Shown here: one piece after another, positions 37,756 through 46,161 of the stretch
How positions within the stretch are numbered: the first letter of the stretch is position 1
How the letters are laid out: the number at the start of each line of letters is the position of its first letter
NCBI GenBank assembly: GCA_030550015.1
Contig: JAUQQG010000118.1
Coordinates: 17,377-81,376, forward strand
Length of the DNA stretch: 64,000 bases
Reading direction: 5' to 3'
Origin: a bacterium
GTDB lineage: Bacteria > Sysuimicrobiota > Sysuimicrobiia > Sysuimicrobiales > Thermofontiviventaceae
Notes under the pieces: generated by a model
Seen by the model: only the letters and a program-made list of their open reading frames with translations
Told to the model about the DNA's origin: nothing
Databases searched by the model: none
Translations under genes and position numbers: made by a program

Positions 37756-38841
37756 TCAACGTTTCCGGAGGATCTCCTCCAATGCTTCTAGGAACAGGTC
37801 GTTCTCCTGTGGCCTCCCGATGGTCACCCGGAGGCACCCTTCCAGCAGCGGATAGGAGGAGACATCCCGCACGAGGATCCCGCGCTCCAGGAGACGATCG
37901 AACACCTCCTGGGCGGGGAGGCGGGTCCGGAAGAGGATGAAATTGGCCTCGCTCGGGTAAGGATGGACTCCTTCCATCTGGGAAAGAGCCGCAAACACGC
38001 GATCACGCTCCCGGAGGATGACGCGAACGTGCTTTTCCAGGAGGTCCCTGTGTTCAAGCGCAACGATTGCTGTGGTCTGGGCGAACAGGTCGAGGTTGTA
38101 AGGAGGCAGGACCTTGCTGACTTCTGCAATGATCTGGGAGTTGGCCATGATCCAACCGACGCGTGCACCTGCGAGGCTGAAAGCCTTGGAGAATGTGCGG
38201 ATCACAGCGAATCTGTCGCGGCGGAGCACCTCATCGAGGAAGGAGGTGCGGGAAAAACTGAAATACGCTTCATCCACAATCACTACTCCGGGGGATCCTC
38301 CTGCCACCGCTAGGATGGCCTCTCGCGCAAAGAGATTCCCCGTGGGGTTGTTGGGGGAGGCCAAAAAGACAAGGCGTGCGTTGGTTTCGATGGCCTTGGT
38401 GAGGAGAGCTTGGGCATCCAGCGAGAAGTCTGGCCGCAGGGGAACCTCTATAGGTGTTGCCCCGCCGATGACGGTGAGTGGACGTACCATGGAGTACGTA
38501 GGGATGGGGTAGACGACACTCCCGCCTGTTGCGTAGGTCTGGATCAGCGCAAGGATCGCCTCGTTGCTCCCATTGGTGACGGCCACCATGTCGCTGGACA
38601 GGCCCATGGCCTCTGCGAGAGCTTGGCGCAGCGGGGCTGCATCTACCGAGGGATAACGGTTCCAGGGGGAGGCGCGGAGGCGGCGCAGGACCTCCTCCTT
38701 GATCTCCTCTGGCCAGTCGTAGGGGTTCTCGTTCTGGTTGAGTTTTACCTGGAACCGGGATTGATCGAGGCGATACGGGCGTAGAGCCCTCACCTCTGGC
38801 CTCGCTGCAGCACGTTGGTGATCTCTCCGTAACGTGTCCAT
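37756..38841 (-). CDS. hisC: Histidinol-phosphate aminotransferase
   Basis: 361 residues, PLP fold type I. VKLNQNENPYDWPEEIKEEV, VTNGSNEAILALIQTY, FLASPNNPTGNLF, DEAYFSFS, and the Schiff-base lysine in RTFSKAFSLAGARVGW are all present, with LRVTIGRPQENDLFLEAL at the end. It converts imidazole acetol phosphate to histidinol phosphate. It lies 33 bases after hisD on the minus strand and 71 bases before hisB. Confidence 0.95.
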   Translation of the reverse strand: MDTLRRDHQRAAARPEVRALRPYRLDQSRFQVKLNQNENPYDWPEEIKEEVLRRLRASPWNRYPSVDAAPLRQALAEAMGLSSDMVAVTNGSNEAILALIQTYATGGSVVYPIPTYSMVRPLTVIGGATPIEVPLRPDFSLDAQALLTKAIETNARLVFLASPNNPTGNLFAREAILAVAGGSPGVVIVDEAYFSFSRTSFLDEVLRRDRFAVIRTFSKAFSLAGARVGWIMANSQIIAEVSKVLPPYNLDLFAQTTAIVALEHRDLLEKHVRVILRERDRVFAALSQMEGVHPYPSEANFILFRTRLPAQEVFDRLLERGILVRDVSSYPLLEGCLRVTIGRPQENDLFLEALEEILRKR

Positions 38842-38874
38842 ACGGCTTCTCTTCGCGCCCTCCTTTGGAACTCC

Positions 38875-40179
38875 TCAGCGCTGCGTCACCGCCATCACAT
38901 GGGCTGGGAAGTTCTCGTAGTGACCCAGGCGCTCCACGACAGGTCGGACCCTTTCTAAACCACGCGGATCGAGTGAGGCGAGGGAAGTGAGCTTGAGGAA
39001 GCTCAGGATTGTCACCCCGCTGGAATACCTGGCTGCACCTCCTGTGGGCAGTGCTGCGGGCACGCCGATAGCGTAATTGGCTGCAGAGAACGGTGTCTCT
39101 TGTCCAATCAGCACCTCCCCAGCGTTCCGGATCTTCTGCACGATCTCCCAGGGGTTGCGCGTGGCGATCTGCAGGTGTTCAGGAGCATAAAGGTTGATGA
39201 ATGCCACCGCCTCCTCCATGTCACGAGCGACGAGGAGCCCCCCGTACTCTGAGAGAGCCGCCATGGCGTACTCCCGCCGGGGCGAGGGGAGTTTCTGGAG
39301 GAAGGCCTCGAGGTGGTGTCGGACCTCCCTGGCTATGCCTTCATCGATTGTCATCAGGATCGCTGCCGAATCCTCCCCGTGCTCCGCTTCGTTGAGGAGA
39401 TCAAGGGCAACCCGCTTGGGATCCGCATCCCCATCGGCAAGGACAACGCATTCCGTAGGTCCTAGCAAAACGCTCATATCCACGCCATAGGATTGTACGG
39501 CGAGCTGGGCGGCCACCACATAAGGGTTTCCAGGCCCCACTACCTTCTGGACCCGGGGGAGGGTCGCAGTTCCAAAAGCCAGCCCGGCGATCCCGGCGAC
39601 CCCGTTGCATCGGAAGACACGGTGCACCCCCAGCATGTCAGCAGCGACGAGGACAGCAGGGTCCGCGGACCCGTCAGGCCTCGGGGGGAGGACGATGGCA
39701 ATCTCTTGGACGCCCGCCATCACCGCCGGGGTCACAATGGTGACACAGGTAGACGGGAATGCCCCTTTCCCCGCGGGGACGTAGACGCCCACGCTCTCCA
39801 CGGGGGTGACCTTGGCTCCTATCACCATCCCTTCCTCTATTTCTTCGAGCCACATCGCCCGCGGCCGGAGGAGCTCGTTGAACCGGCGGGTTCGTTCAAT
39901 AGCCGCCTCGATAGCCTTCCTGACCCCATCATCGACCTGCTCATAGGCTTGATGGATCTCCGTGCGCCCCACTGGCAGCCGGTCCACGGTGAGTTCTACA
40001 CGATCCCACTGGCGCGTTGCTTCCAAGATCGCTTCGTCGCCACGCCGACGCACATCCTCAAGGATCCCGCGCACGTGTCCAAGGATTTCCTCCGAAAAGA
40101 TGCGGTGGTTCGCCCGCTGGAGGATCTTGCGCAAGCGGGCGGGTTCTGCTTCTCCTAACCGGATGATCTCCACATCCAT
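38875..40179 (-). CDS. hisD: Histidinol dehydrogenase
   Basis: 434 residues from the ATG at 40179 (GGGAGG directly upstream; the frame is open further but not homologous). Motifs: VGVYVPAGKGAFPST, GVAGIAGLAFGTATLPRVQK, VVGPGNPYVVAAQ, DLLNEAEHGEDSAAIL (catalytic Glu/His region), and PFSAANYAIGVPAALPTGG (second zinc/histidine region). It oxidises histidinol to histidine in two NAD steps. The hisG stop is 132 bases upstream with hairpins in the gap. Confidence 0.97.
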   Translation of the reverse strand: MDVEIIRLGEAEPARLRKILQRANHRIFSEEILGHVRGILEDVRRRGDEAILEATRQWDRVELTVDRLPVGRTEIHQAYEQVDDGVRKAIEAAIERTRRFNELLRPRAMWLEEIEEGMVIGAKVTPVESVGVYVPAGKGAFPSTCVTIVTPAVMAGVQEIAIVLPPRPDGSADPAVLVAADMLGVHRVFRCNGVAGIAGLAFGTATLPRVQKVVGPGNPYVVAAQLAVQSYGVDMSVLLGPTECVVLADGDADPKRVALDLLNEAEHGEDSAAILMTIDEGIAREVRHHLEAFLQKLPSPRREYAMAALSEYGGLLVARDMEEAVAFINLYAPEHLQIATRNPWEIVQKIRNAGEVLIGQETPFSAANYAIGVPAALPTGGAARYSSGVTILSFLKLTSLASLDPRGLERVRPVVERLGHYENFPAHVMAVTQR

Positions 40180-40210
40180 CCCTCCCGTCGGCTTCCCTAG
40201 ATTCGCGCAC

Positions 40211-40238
40211 CTGGCAGAGGTTTTTGGGTCCTTGCTGG
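40211..40238. repeat. Degenerate copy of the dispersed hairpin in the hisG-hisD gap
   Basis: CTGGCAGAGG...TCCTTGCTGG form a G-U-rich stem. In the reverse orientation the sequence resembles the 19149 copy (CCAAAAACCTCTGCC compared with CCAAAAGACCTTTGCC). Weak but in the right sort of place. Confidence 0.35.
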
Positions 40239-40274
40239 AGGTCTTTGATGGAGGAGGAAATTGCGAGACCTCCA
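40236..40274 (-). promoter_or_regulatory. Perfect 9-bp inverted repeat between hisG and hisD
   Basis: TGGAGGTCT (40236-40244) and AGACCTCCA (40266-40274) are perfect complements around a 21-base loop. It lies in the largest gap of the his operon, downstream of the hisG stop and upstream of hisD. It could protect the hisZ-hisG transcript, attenuate distal genes, or be an operator. No T-run follows. Confidence 0.5.
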
Positions 40275-40311
40275 GAGGTATCTCCACAACAGATTGTGCT
40301 TGGGTTGCTCC

Positions 40312-40950
40312 CTAGACATGTTGGAGCACCTCCTCGATTCGGTCCAGCAATGCCTGGATCGACTGGCTCCGTGTGCGCAGGCTCACGCGGTTCACCACGA
40401 GCCTGGCCGTGGACTGGAAGACTTCGGCTACCTCCACGAGCCCGTTTGCCCGCAGGGTCTGGCCCGTCATCACGAGGTCTACGATCGCATCGGCAAGGCC
40501 CACGCGGGGGGCCAGTTCCACAGAACCGTGCATTTCGATGATCTCCACAGGCCTTCCCTGCTTCCAGAAGAACTCCTCGGCAGTCCTGGGGTACTTGGTG
40601 GCGACGCGGAGAAGACCCCCTGAGGCCCAGACCTCCTCGACGCGCTCCTGTGGGACGGCGACGACTCCTCTGCAAGCTCCGAACCCGAGGTCCAGGAGTT
40701 CGTAGACATCGCGCTCCTGTTCCAACAGGATATCCTTGCCAGCGATCCCGGCGTCCGCTGCACCGTGTTCCACATACACCAGGAGGTCCACTGGTTTCGC
40801 GATGAGCACTTGGCTTCCCGGAAACCTTGCCGGCAGCAACAGCTGTCGCTGGTCCTGGACCTCCGCATCCACGAACCCGATGCGCTGGAGGAAAGAGAAC
40901 GCTTCAGGGAAAAGCCTTCCAGAAGGGATGGCGATGGTGATGCCGTTCAT
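40312..40950 (-). CDS. hisG: ATP phosphoribosyltransferase catalytic subunit (short form)
   Basis: 212 residues from the ATG at 40950 (AAGGAG six bases upstream). The N-terminal ITIAIPSGRLFPEAFSFLQR is followed by GIAGKDILLEQ and VATKYPRTAEEFFWKQGRPV, then ADAIVDLVMTGQTLRANGL, the PRPP-binding loop region. It lacks the C-terminal regulatory domain, so it is the short HisGS type, which needs HisZ. That agrees with the hisZ gene, whose stop overlaps by four bases. First committed step of histidine synthesis. Confidence 0.96.
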   Translation of the reverse strand: MNGITIAIPSGRLFPEAFSFLQRIGFVDAEVQDQRQLLLPARFPGSQVLIAKPVDLLVYVEHGAADAGIAGKDILLEQERDVYELLDLGFGACRGVVAVPQERVEEVWASGGLLRVATKYPRTAEEFFWKQGRPVEIIEMHGSVELAPRVGLADAIVDLVMTGQTLRANGLVEVAEVFQSTARLVVNRVSLRTRSQSIQALLDRIEEVLQHV

Positions 40951-42221
40951 AGCTGACTCCTTCCCCTGATCACTGCCTCTACAGCATCGAGGGGGACAGA
41001 CCACTCCTCCCTCGTTTGTAAGTGGCGTATTGTGACGTGCTGATCCTTGATCCTTGCGGCCAGGAGAAGTCCCTGCGCTCGTGCGGCTTGACAGCTCTCC
41101 TCCCATGATCGACCTGTAACCTCCATGACTACCACGATCCCCTGGCCGCGTAACCTACGGGCAACATCCAACCCCCTGGCACGTTCTGCCTTATGGACGT
41201 AGACGAGGACGCCGCGACGAGGTTGGGACACCGGAGCCCACGTCGCGAGGATACGGTCCACGTCCATGGCAAACCCTGTTGCGGGGAGAGGGAGGCCAAA
41301 CCGGCCCAGGAGGCCGTCGTATCTCCCGCCTCCAAGCAAGGGGTAGCCAAGGCCCCCTGCATATCCCTCAAAGACCACTCCAGTGTAATAGGTAAAATCA
41401 CGGATAATCCCGAGATCTAGCTGAATCCTTGCCCCTGGACAGTAGTCCCGGAGAACCTCCAACAAATTCTGCAGCTCCTCCAGTGCGGCTCGCGCTGGCT
41501 TCGTGGGGCACAAACGGTGAGCTTCTTCCAGGGCTCGCGACCCGCGCATCTCCGGGAGCCTCAGGACCGCTTCGGAGATCCCTTGGTCCACGTCCAGCTC
41601 CTCGAGCCTTTCCCGGAGGCTTACGAAATCCTGGCGGTAGAGGAGTTCCTTGATCTCCGTCTGGTCGCTTTCCTCGATCCCGTTGGCCAGGAGCTCCTTG
41701 AGGAATCCTACGTGGCCGATCCCAATCTGAAACTCTTCCACGCCGGCCTGCTGCATGGCCTCCACGGCGAGGGCGATCACTTCCGCGTCGGCATCGATCC
41801 CTGTGGCTCCTATGAGTTCTACCCCTGCTTGTGTGTACTCCCGGGGGCGATCCCCCCGTGCTTCCTTCCCTCGGAAGATAGAAGAGAAATAGCAAAGGCG
41901 CAAGGGGAGGGTCTCATTGTTCAGTCGCGTGGCTACGAGCCGAGCAATGGGGATGGTCATCTCTGGGCGGAGCGCCAGAAGCTCCCCCTCGATGCCGATA
42001 AGCTTGAACAGGCGCTCTACAACTCCCTCTCCTGCTCCCCGGACAATGGTCTCGAGGTACTCGAGAGTCGGCGTCGTGACCTCCCGGTATCCCCAGCAGG
42101 TGAAGGTCCTACGGAGTTTTTCCTGGAGGGCGAGAACAGACTCTGCTTCTTCAGGGAGGCGATCGCGCATCCCTGGGGGAGGCTGAAGATAACGGTGTCC
42201 CTTACGGTTCTGCAGTCGCAT
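40947..42221 (-). CDS. hisZ: ATP phosphoribosyltransferase regulatory subunit HisZ
   Basis: 424 residues, a catalytically inactive HisRS paralogue. GMRDRLPEEAESVLALQEKL opens the fold; LRPEMTIPIARLVATRL (motif 2-like), CYFSSIFRGKEARGDRPREY, GGGRYDGLLGRFG and GFAMDVDRIL follow. It also retains a C-terminal anticodon-binding-like domain (about 325-424), which many HisZ proteins lack; this is a longer form. It allosterically controls HisG in a hetero-octamer with histidine feedback. Directly preceded by the candidate operator at 42235. Confidence 0.94.
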   Translation of the reverse strand: MRLQNRKGHRYLQPPPGMRDRLPEEAESVLALQEKLRRTFTCWGYREVTTPTLEYLETIVRGAGEGVVERLFKLIGIEGELLALRPEMTIPIARLVATRLNNETLPLRLCYFSSIFRGKEARGDRPREYTQAGVELIGATGIDADAEVIALAVEAMQQAGVEEFQIGIGHVGFLKELLANGIEESDQTEIKELLYRQDFVSLRERLEELDVDQGISEAVLRLPEMRGSRALEEAHRLCPTKPARAALEELQNLLEVLRDYCPGARIQLDLGIIRDFTYYTGVVFEGYAGGLGYPLLGGGRYDGLLGRFGLPLPATGFAMDVDRILATWAPVSQPRRGVLVYVHKAERARGLDVARRLRGQGIVVVMEVTGRSWEESCQAARAQGLLLAARIKDQHVTIRHLQTREEWSVPLDAVEAVIRGRSQL

Positions 42222-42234
42222 GGCGCTTTGATAT

Positions 42235-42261
42235 TTTATCTTGCTAAAGTGATAAACAAGA
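42235..42261 (-). promoter_or_regulatory. Candidate YerC/HisR operator and promoter of the his operon
   Basis: In a short AT-rich gap, TTTATC (42235-42240) and GATAAA (42251-42256) form an inverted repeat with a 10-base spacer. A second, overlapping dyad is TCTTG (42239-42243) with CAAGA (42257-42261). It lies 13 bases upstream of the hisZ start, between yerC and hisZ, where a promoter/operator for the his genes should be. It cannot be matched to a known consensus from memory. Confidence 0.5.
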
Positions 42262-42300
42262 AAAGTACAACTCCCACCTTACCACAGCATCCAGGCGAAG

Positions 42301-42672
42301 TCAAGTCCCTTTGGGGGAACGGCGGCGAGAAGGTCTAGTTCCTGGCGAAGCCCTGCGAGCTGCTTTCGCTAAACCCTTGCGAGCTCCCAGGAGGCGTTCA
42401 AGCACGAGCTTATACCCATCGGCGCCGTACTCGAGGAAGCGCCGGACCCTGCTGATGGTTGCGGAGCTAGCGCCTACACGCTGTGCGATCTCTTCATAGG
42501 TATGGCCCTCCCATAGGAGCTTGGCGACCTCAAACCTCTGGGCCATCGCCTTGATCTCCCCCACTGTGCAGACGTCTTCGAAGAAGCGGTAACACTCCTC
42601 GAGGGTGCGGAGCTGGAGCACGGCCTCGAAGAGCCTATCCACAAGCGGGTCCTTGAGTTTTGGGTTTGCCAT
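42301..42672 (-). CDS. TrpR-like transcriptional regulator YerC/HisR
   Basis: 123 residues from the ATG at 42672 (GTG at 42681 also possible). The YerC/YecD family core is DPLVDRLFEAVLQLRTLEEC, CTVGEIKAMAQRFEVAKLL, and the helix-turn-helix THEEIAQRVGASSATISRV-type segment (here YEEIAQRVGASSATISRVRR), then YGADGYKLVLER. Members are TrpR homologues predicted in Firmicutes to repress histidine biosynthesis. The gene is immediately upstream of hisZ and in the same direction. A basic C-terminal tail (about 20 residues, RRASPGTRPSRRRSPKGT) is unusual. Confidence 0.85.
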   Translation of the reverse strand: MANPKLKDPLVDRLFEAVLQLRTLEECYRFFEDVCTVGEIKAMAQRFEVAKLLWEGHTYEEIAQRVGASSATISRVRRFLEYGADGYKLVLERLLGARKGLAKAARRASPGTRPSRRRSPKGT

Positions 42673-42788
42673 AGCGCTCACGCCCCTCTCGATCCAGAGA
42701 ATTCTGGCATCGGCCTGCGGAGTCCTTTGCAGGGGGATTCGTCTCTCCCTCGAAGAAAACCCTGGTCAATTGGAAAGGAGGGGATGGT

Positions 42789-43748
42789 GTGTCGAGGGTC
42801 GCATTTGGCATCCGGATCCCTGACTTCCCTGTGCACGAGAGCCGGGGGAAGCAGTTCATCGATGAAATCCGTCGATACCTGGACGAAGTCTCCGGCGCGT
42901 TTGATGCAGCATGGATCTCTGACCATTTCATCCCCTGGGCTCCCTTCCAGGATCCAGCAACGGATACCCTGGAGTGCTGGACAACCTTGAGCTACCTGAG
43001 CGGTGCTTATCCCCACCTCGTCGTGGGCGCTATTGTCCTGTGCAATTCCTACCGCCACCCGCCCCTCGTGGCCAAGATGGGGGCCACCCTTGCCACGCTC
43101 AACGGCGGGCGCCTCGTCTTGGGGATCGGGGCCGGGTGGTTTGAGGAAGAGTACCGGCGGTATGGCTACGAGTTCCCGCCGGCCTCGGTCCGCATCCAGC
43201 AGCTAGCCGAGGCTGTCCAAATTATCCGGAGAATGTGGACAGAGGAGGCCGCTTCTTTTGAGGGGGCTACCTATAGGATCCACAATGCGTACTGCCGTCC
43301 TAAGCCTCCTACGCCCCCACCTATTCTCATCGGGGGTGGCGGTGAGCGTTTAACTCTGCGGGTTGTGGCCGAGCATGCCGATTGGTGGAACCTTGTCGGC
43401 GGGACCCCGGAGATTTTTGCTCGGAAACTGCGTATCTTAGAGGAACACTGCAGAGCAGTCGGTAGGGATCCCAGGGCGATCCAAAAGACGTGGGCAACGG
43501 ACGGTCTGGCCATTGCGCCGACTATGGAGCGCGCTTTGCAGATCGCTGCGGGATCCCCATTCACACGGGATCGCATCGGAGCGATTGTAGGGGACCCCGA
43601 TGAGGTGACGAAGGCCTTGGAACAGTTTGTCGCCCTTGGCGTGGAGCACTTCATCTTGCGGTTCGTCGATTTCCCTGACCCTGCAGGGGCAAAGCTGTTC
43701 GCCAAGGAGGTGATCCCCAGGTTCCGGCAGGGTCAAAGGGGTCCCTAG
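42789..43748 (+). CDS. LLM class F420-dependent oxidoreductase (second)
   Basis: 319 residues. GTG start with AGGAGGGGATGGT upstream. The fold opens RVAFGIRIPDFPVHESRGKQ; AAWISDHFIPW, NGGRLVLGIGAGWFEEEYRR, PPILIGGGGERLTLRVVAEH and the C-terminal HFILRFVDFPDPAGAKLFA mark the TIGR03560-like branch of F420-dependent luciferase-family enzymes. It is divergent from yerC (117 bases) and codirectional with the MFS gene downstream. Substrate unknown. Confidence 0.83.
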   Translation: MSRVAFGIRIPDFPVHESRGKQFIDEIRRYLDEVSGAFDAAWISDHFIPWAPFQDPATDTLECWTTLSYLSGAYPHLVVGAIVLCNSYRHPPLVAKMGATLATLNGGRLVLGIGAGWFEEEYRRYGYEFPPASVRIQQLAEAVQIIRRMWTEEAASFEGATYRIHNAYCRPKPPTPPPILIGGGGERLTLRVVAEHADWWNLVGGTPEIFARKLRILEEHCRAVGRDPRAIQKTWATDGLAIAPTMERALQIAAGSPFTRDRIGAIVGDPDEVTKALEQFVALGVEHFILRFVDFPDPAGAKLFAKEVIPRFRQGQRGP

Positions 43749-43802
43749 CGAACTTTTTGGACAAGATTTCACAGGAAACACTCTCCGTATGCTGGGGGGC
43801 TA

Positions 43803-45008
43803 ATGACCAATCGCGCTCTCCTCCTGTATCCTCTCGTTCATGTCCGGGGTCGCCTTCGCCCCCTTGTGAAGGTCGATCTTACCGCGAGCCTCCTGTATGG
43901 ACTCTTTGGGGGGATGACCTTCCCGTTCTTCGCCGTGATCGCCCGCCGCCTGGGGGCTGGTCCCCTTGCGCTTTCCCTCCTTGTCGCCGCTCCTGCCGTG
44001 GGCATGCTTCTTTCTCTCCTCTGGGTACGCCTGCTGCGAAGGTGGTCCGCTGCAGTAGTCCTGGCCTGGTCGGGTGTTCTCTCCCGTGGGCTCTTCCTTC
44101 TGACGCCCCTTGTGCGCGCCAGCACAGCCTATATCGGCCTCATCTTTTGCTTCCACGTGGCGAACGCTGCAACGAGCCCAGCTTACACCCAGATCGTGGG
44201 GGTGATCTATCCCGTTGAGGAACGAGGTCGCATCTTAGGGATTGTGCGGACGGGGATGGCCCTTGCCTGGATCGTCGCCTCCCTTTTAGGCGGCAGACTT
44301 CACCAGTCCCTTCCCTTTCAGTGGGTCTTTGCGCTGGCTGGCCTCTTCGGGGTCGCTGGGAGCCTGAGGTACCTTCGTCTGGGAGAGACGGTTCACCTTC
44401 TCCAGAGGGAGATGGAGGTTCCCCGCGGGGCCTTCGCGGCTGTGCGCTCTGATCGCCTCTTTCGGAGGTTCCTGGTGACGTTCTTCCTCTACGGGACCGG
44501 CTACTGGCTATCGGCCCCAGCGATCCCGATCCTCCTCGTGGACATCCTCCGGGCAACGGACTTCCAGGTAGGTCTGTTAGCCTCTACCTCTTCCTTGTTC
44601 TGGCTCTTGAGTTACCGGTTTTGGGGGCGCATCATTGACAGGAAGACAGCCCTCGGGACCCTCCGGTGGGCCTACGTGTTGGGATTTTTCACACCGCTCG
44701 TGTACCTCGTCGCGCCCACCGTGTGGGTTCTCCTCCTTGCTGCCGCCATCGATGGGATCGTCACCGCGGGAATCGACCTCCTGTGGATGTTTGCCATTAT
44801 GGAGATCGCGCCTCGGCAGGAGATCGGCGCTTATACAGCACTCTACAATACCTCTGTGGGCGTCAGGGGGACGACAATGCCCTTCCTCAGCGGCTTTCTG
44901 CTCCAATTCATCCCTGTGCGAGCGGTTTTCGCGCTTGCCATGGGGAGTATCCTCATCTCTATTGTGCTCGCCAGGAGGCTTGCCAGCATCGCGACAAGCG
45001 ACAGGTGA
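43803..45008 (+). CDS. MFS transporter
   Basis: 401 residues with about 12 transmembrane helices in the MFS arrangement. VNAATSPAYTQIVGVIYPVE, ERGRILGIVRTGMAL and WGRIIDRKTALGTLRWAY are loop motifs of the superfamily, though the canonical DRxGRR motif between helices 2 and 3 is degenerate (RLLRRWSAA). The gene is 54 bases downstream of the F420 oxidoreductase, so an operon is plausible. The start ATG at 43803 lacks a strong ribosome site. Substrate unknown. Confidence 0.78.
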   Translation: MTNRALLLYPLVHVRGRLRPLVKVDLTASLLYGLFGGMTFPFFAVIARRLGAGPLALSLLVAAPAVGMLLSLLWVRLLRRWSAAVVLAWSGVLSRGLFLLTPLVRASTAYIGLIFCFHVANAATSPAYTQIVGVIYPVEERGRILGIVRTGMALAWIVASLLGGRLHQSLPFQWVFALAGLFGVAGSLRYLRLGETVHLLQREMEVPRGAFAAVRSDRLFRRFLVTFFLYGTGYWLSAPAIPILLVDILRATDFQVGLLASTSSLFWLLSYRFWGRIIDRKTALGTLRWAYVLGFFTPLVYLVAPTVWVLLLAAAIDGIVTAGIDLLWMFAIMEIAPRQEIGAYTALYNTSVGVRGTTMPFLSGFLLQFIPVRAVFALAMGSILISIVLARRLASIATSDR

Positions 45009-45047
45009 CTCCCCGGGTCCCTCATCCCCACTTCCCTCTGGACCCGT

Positions 45048-45371
45048 TTACTCCTCCTGGTGCCGCTCCATGAGGTGCTCCCAGTAGGATCGGAGGGTGT
45101 CGATGATCTCTCGCTCGCTTTTGGGTCTCAAGAACTTGACGACCCGTTTCTCGCCACCTCGCCAAATGACCTTCAACCCCTCTCGGTAAAACTGAGCCCA
45201 GAAGTTGGCCTCGCGATCGGCATAGAGGACGGCTCGTTTGCCTTGAACCAGGGCTTCGAGTCTCGTCTCTCCCTCCCGTTGGATCACCCAGGCGTCCTCC
45301 GCGCCGTATACCCGGTGGAGGACCTTCCGGATTTTCCCGATGACCTCGCGTTGCCGTGGCCAGGAGGACAC
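45048..45371 (-). CDS. Uncharacterised 107-residue protein
   Basis: No family recognised. 107 residues from the GTG at 45371; a TTG at 45407 would give 119 residues and overlap ybaK. The sequence mixes helices and short strands: WPRQREVIGKIRKVLHRVYG, AWVIQREGETRLEALVQGKR, then RVVKFLRPKSEREIIDTLRS. High charge and no membrane segment point to a cytoplasmic protein. It directly follows ybaK on the same strand, so the two may be cotranscribed. The overlapping gene direction and codon-like composition favour a real gene. Confidence 0.5.
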   Translation of the reverse strand: MSSWPRQREVIGKIRKVLHRVYGAEDAWVIQREGETRLEALVQGKRAVLYADREANFWAQFYREGLKVIWRGGEKRVVKFLRPKSEREIIDTLRSYWEHLMERHQEE

Positions 45372-45381
45372 GTCCAATCTC

Positions 45382-45852
45382 TCAGGGACGGAGGGCGAAC
45401 TCAGCAACCTCGGGCTTCACCAGTCGCTCGTAATCGCTGTATCCAATAGACATGGTCTCCCTGTGCGTGCCAGCCCGGAATACAATGACGGGGTCCGCAG
45501 TGAGCGATCGGTCCACAAGCACGGGGAGGTTGTACAGGTTCCCAAAGGGAGGCATCGCCCCAATCTCACAGTCGGGGAAGATATGGGCAAACTCCTCCTC
45601 GCGGGCCAGACGTACCTCTTTGGCTTGGAGAGTTTGGCGGACCTTCTCGACGTCCACACGGTACGGCGCAGGGAGGACCAACATGGTCATTCGTCCGTCC
45701 ACGATGACCATGACCACCTTTGCGACGAGGCGCCCAGGCACATGCTCCACGGCTGCGACCTCCTGGGCGGTGTAGACCACGGGGTGTGTGCGAACCTGGA
45801 AGTGCACCCCGTTCTCACGGAAGTATTGTTCCAGGCGTTCCCGACAGGTCAT
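45382..45852 (-). CDS. YbaK/EbsC-family aminoacyl-tRNA deacylase
   Basis: 156 residues from the ATG at 45852 (GTG at 45861 also has a ribosome site). VHFQVRTHPVVYTAQEVAAV begins the core; KVVMVIVDGRMTMLVLPAPY, FPDCEIGAMPPFGNLYNLPV, and RAGTHRETMSIGYSDYERLV are the YbaK/ProXp-type motifs. The conserved lysine and GxxxP-type loop are preserved. It probably edits misacylated tRNA in trans, for example Cys-tRNA(Pro) or Ala-tRNA(Pro). Followed by the uncharacterised gene. The C-terminal EFALRP is short. Confidence 0.85.
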   Translation of the reverse strand: MTCRERLEQYFRENGVHFQVRTHPVVYTAQEVAAVEHVPGRLVAKVVMVIVDGRMTMLVLPAPYRVDVEKVRQTLQAKEVRLAREEEFAHIFPDCEIGAMPPFGNLYNLPVLVDRSLTADPVIVFRAGTHRETMSIGYSDYERLVKPEVAEFALRP

Positions 45853-46025
45853 CCCCACCACTCCCTCCTCCTGGGGTCCTCAGGAGGACTCTTCTGTTGG
45901 CTTCTCCTTCTCTCCTCCAAGAGCCTTGACGAAATAAGCCTGCACACCTTTTGAGGGAAACCTTTGGACAGGCCTTGTTGGGGTAGGGAAGATGCTCAGG
46001 CGCAGGAGTTCATTGTGGGAGGCTG

Positions 46026-46101
46026 TGGCGTCCCCGGGGGGATTTGAACCCCCGACCTTTGGATCCGGAGTCCAACGCTCTATCCGCTGAGCTACGGGGA
46101 C
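46026..46101 (-). tRNA. tRNA-Arg (anticodon CCG)
   Basis: Read on the minus strand: acceptor GTCCCCG with CGGGGAC (five- and three-prime), D-arm AGCTCAGCGGATAGAGC, anticodon stem TTGGA/TCCAA with loop CTCCGGA giving CCG, T-arm CGGGGGTTCGAATCCCCC, discriminator G and encoded CCA. It lies in a gap between ybaK and the glycosyltransferase gene. Confidence 0.95.
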
Positions 46102-46131
46102 GTTCTGGGAGACTCCAGGAGCACCACCCCG

Positions 46132-46161
46132 ATTATACTGGACTTTCCCCTCGGGGCACAA
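46132..46161 (-). promoter_or_regulatory. Promoter for tRNA-Arg
   Basis: On the minus strand a perfect TATAAT (46137-46132) lies 30 bases before the tRNA. A weak -35 (TTGTGC, 18-base spacing) sits at about 46156-46161. The -10 is convincing, the -35 less so. Confidence 0.5.
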
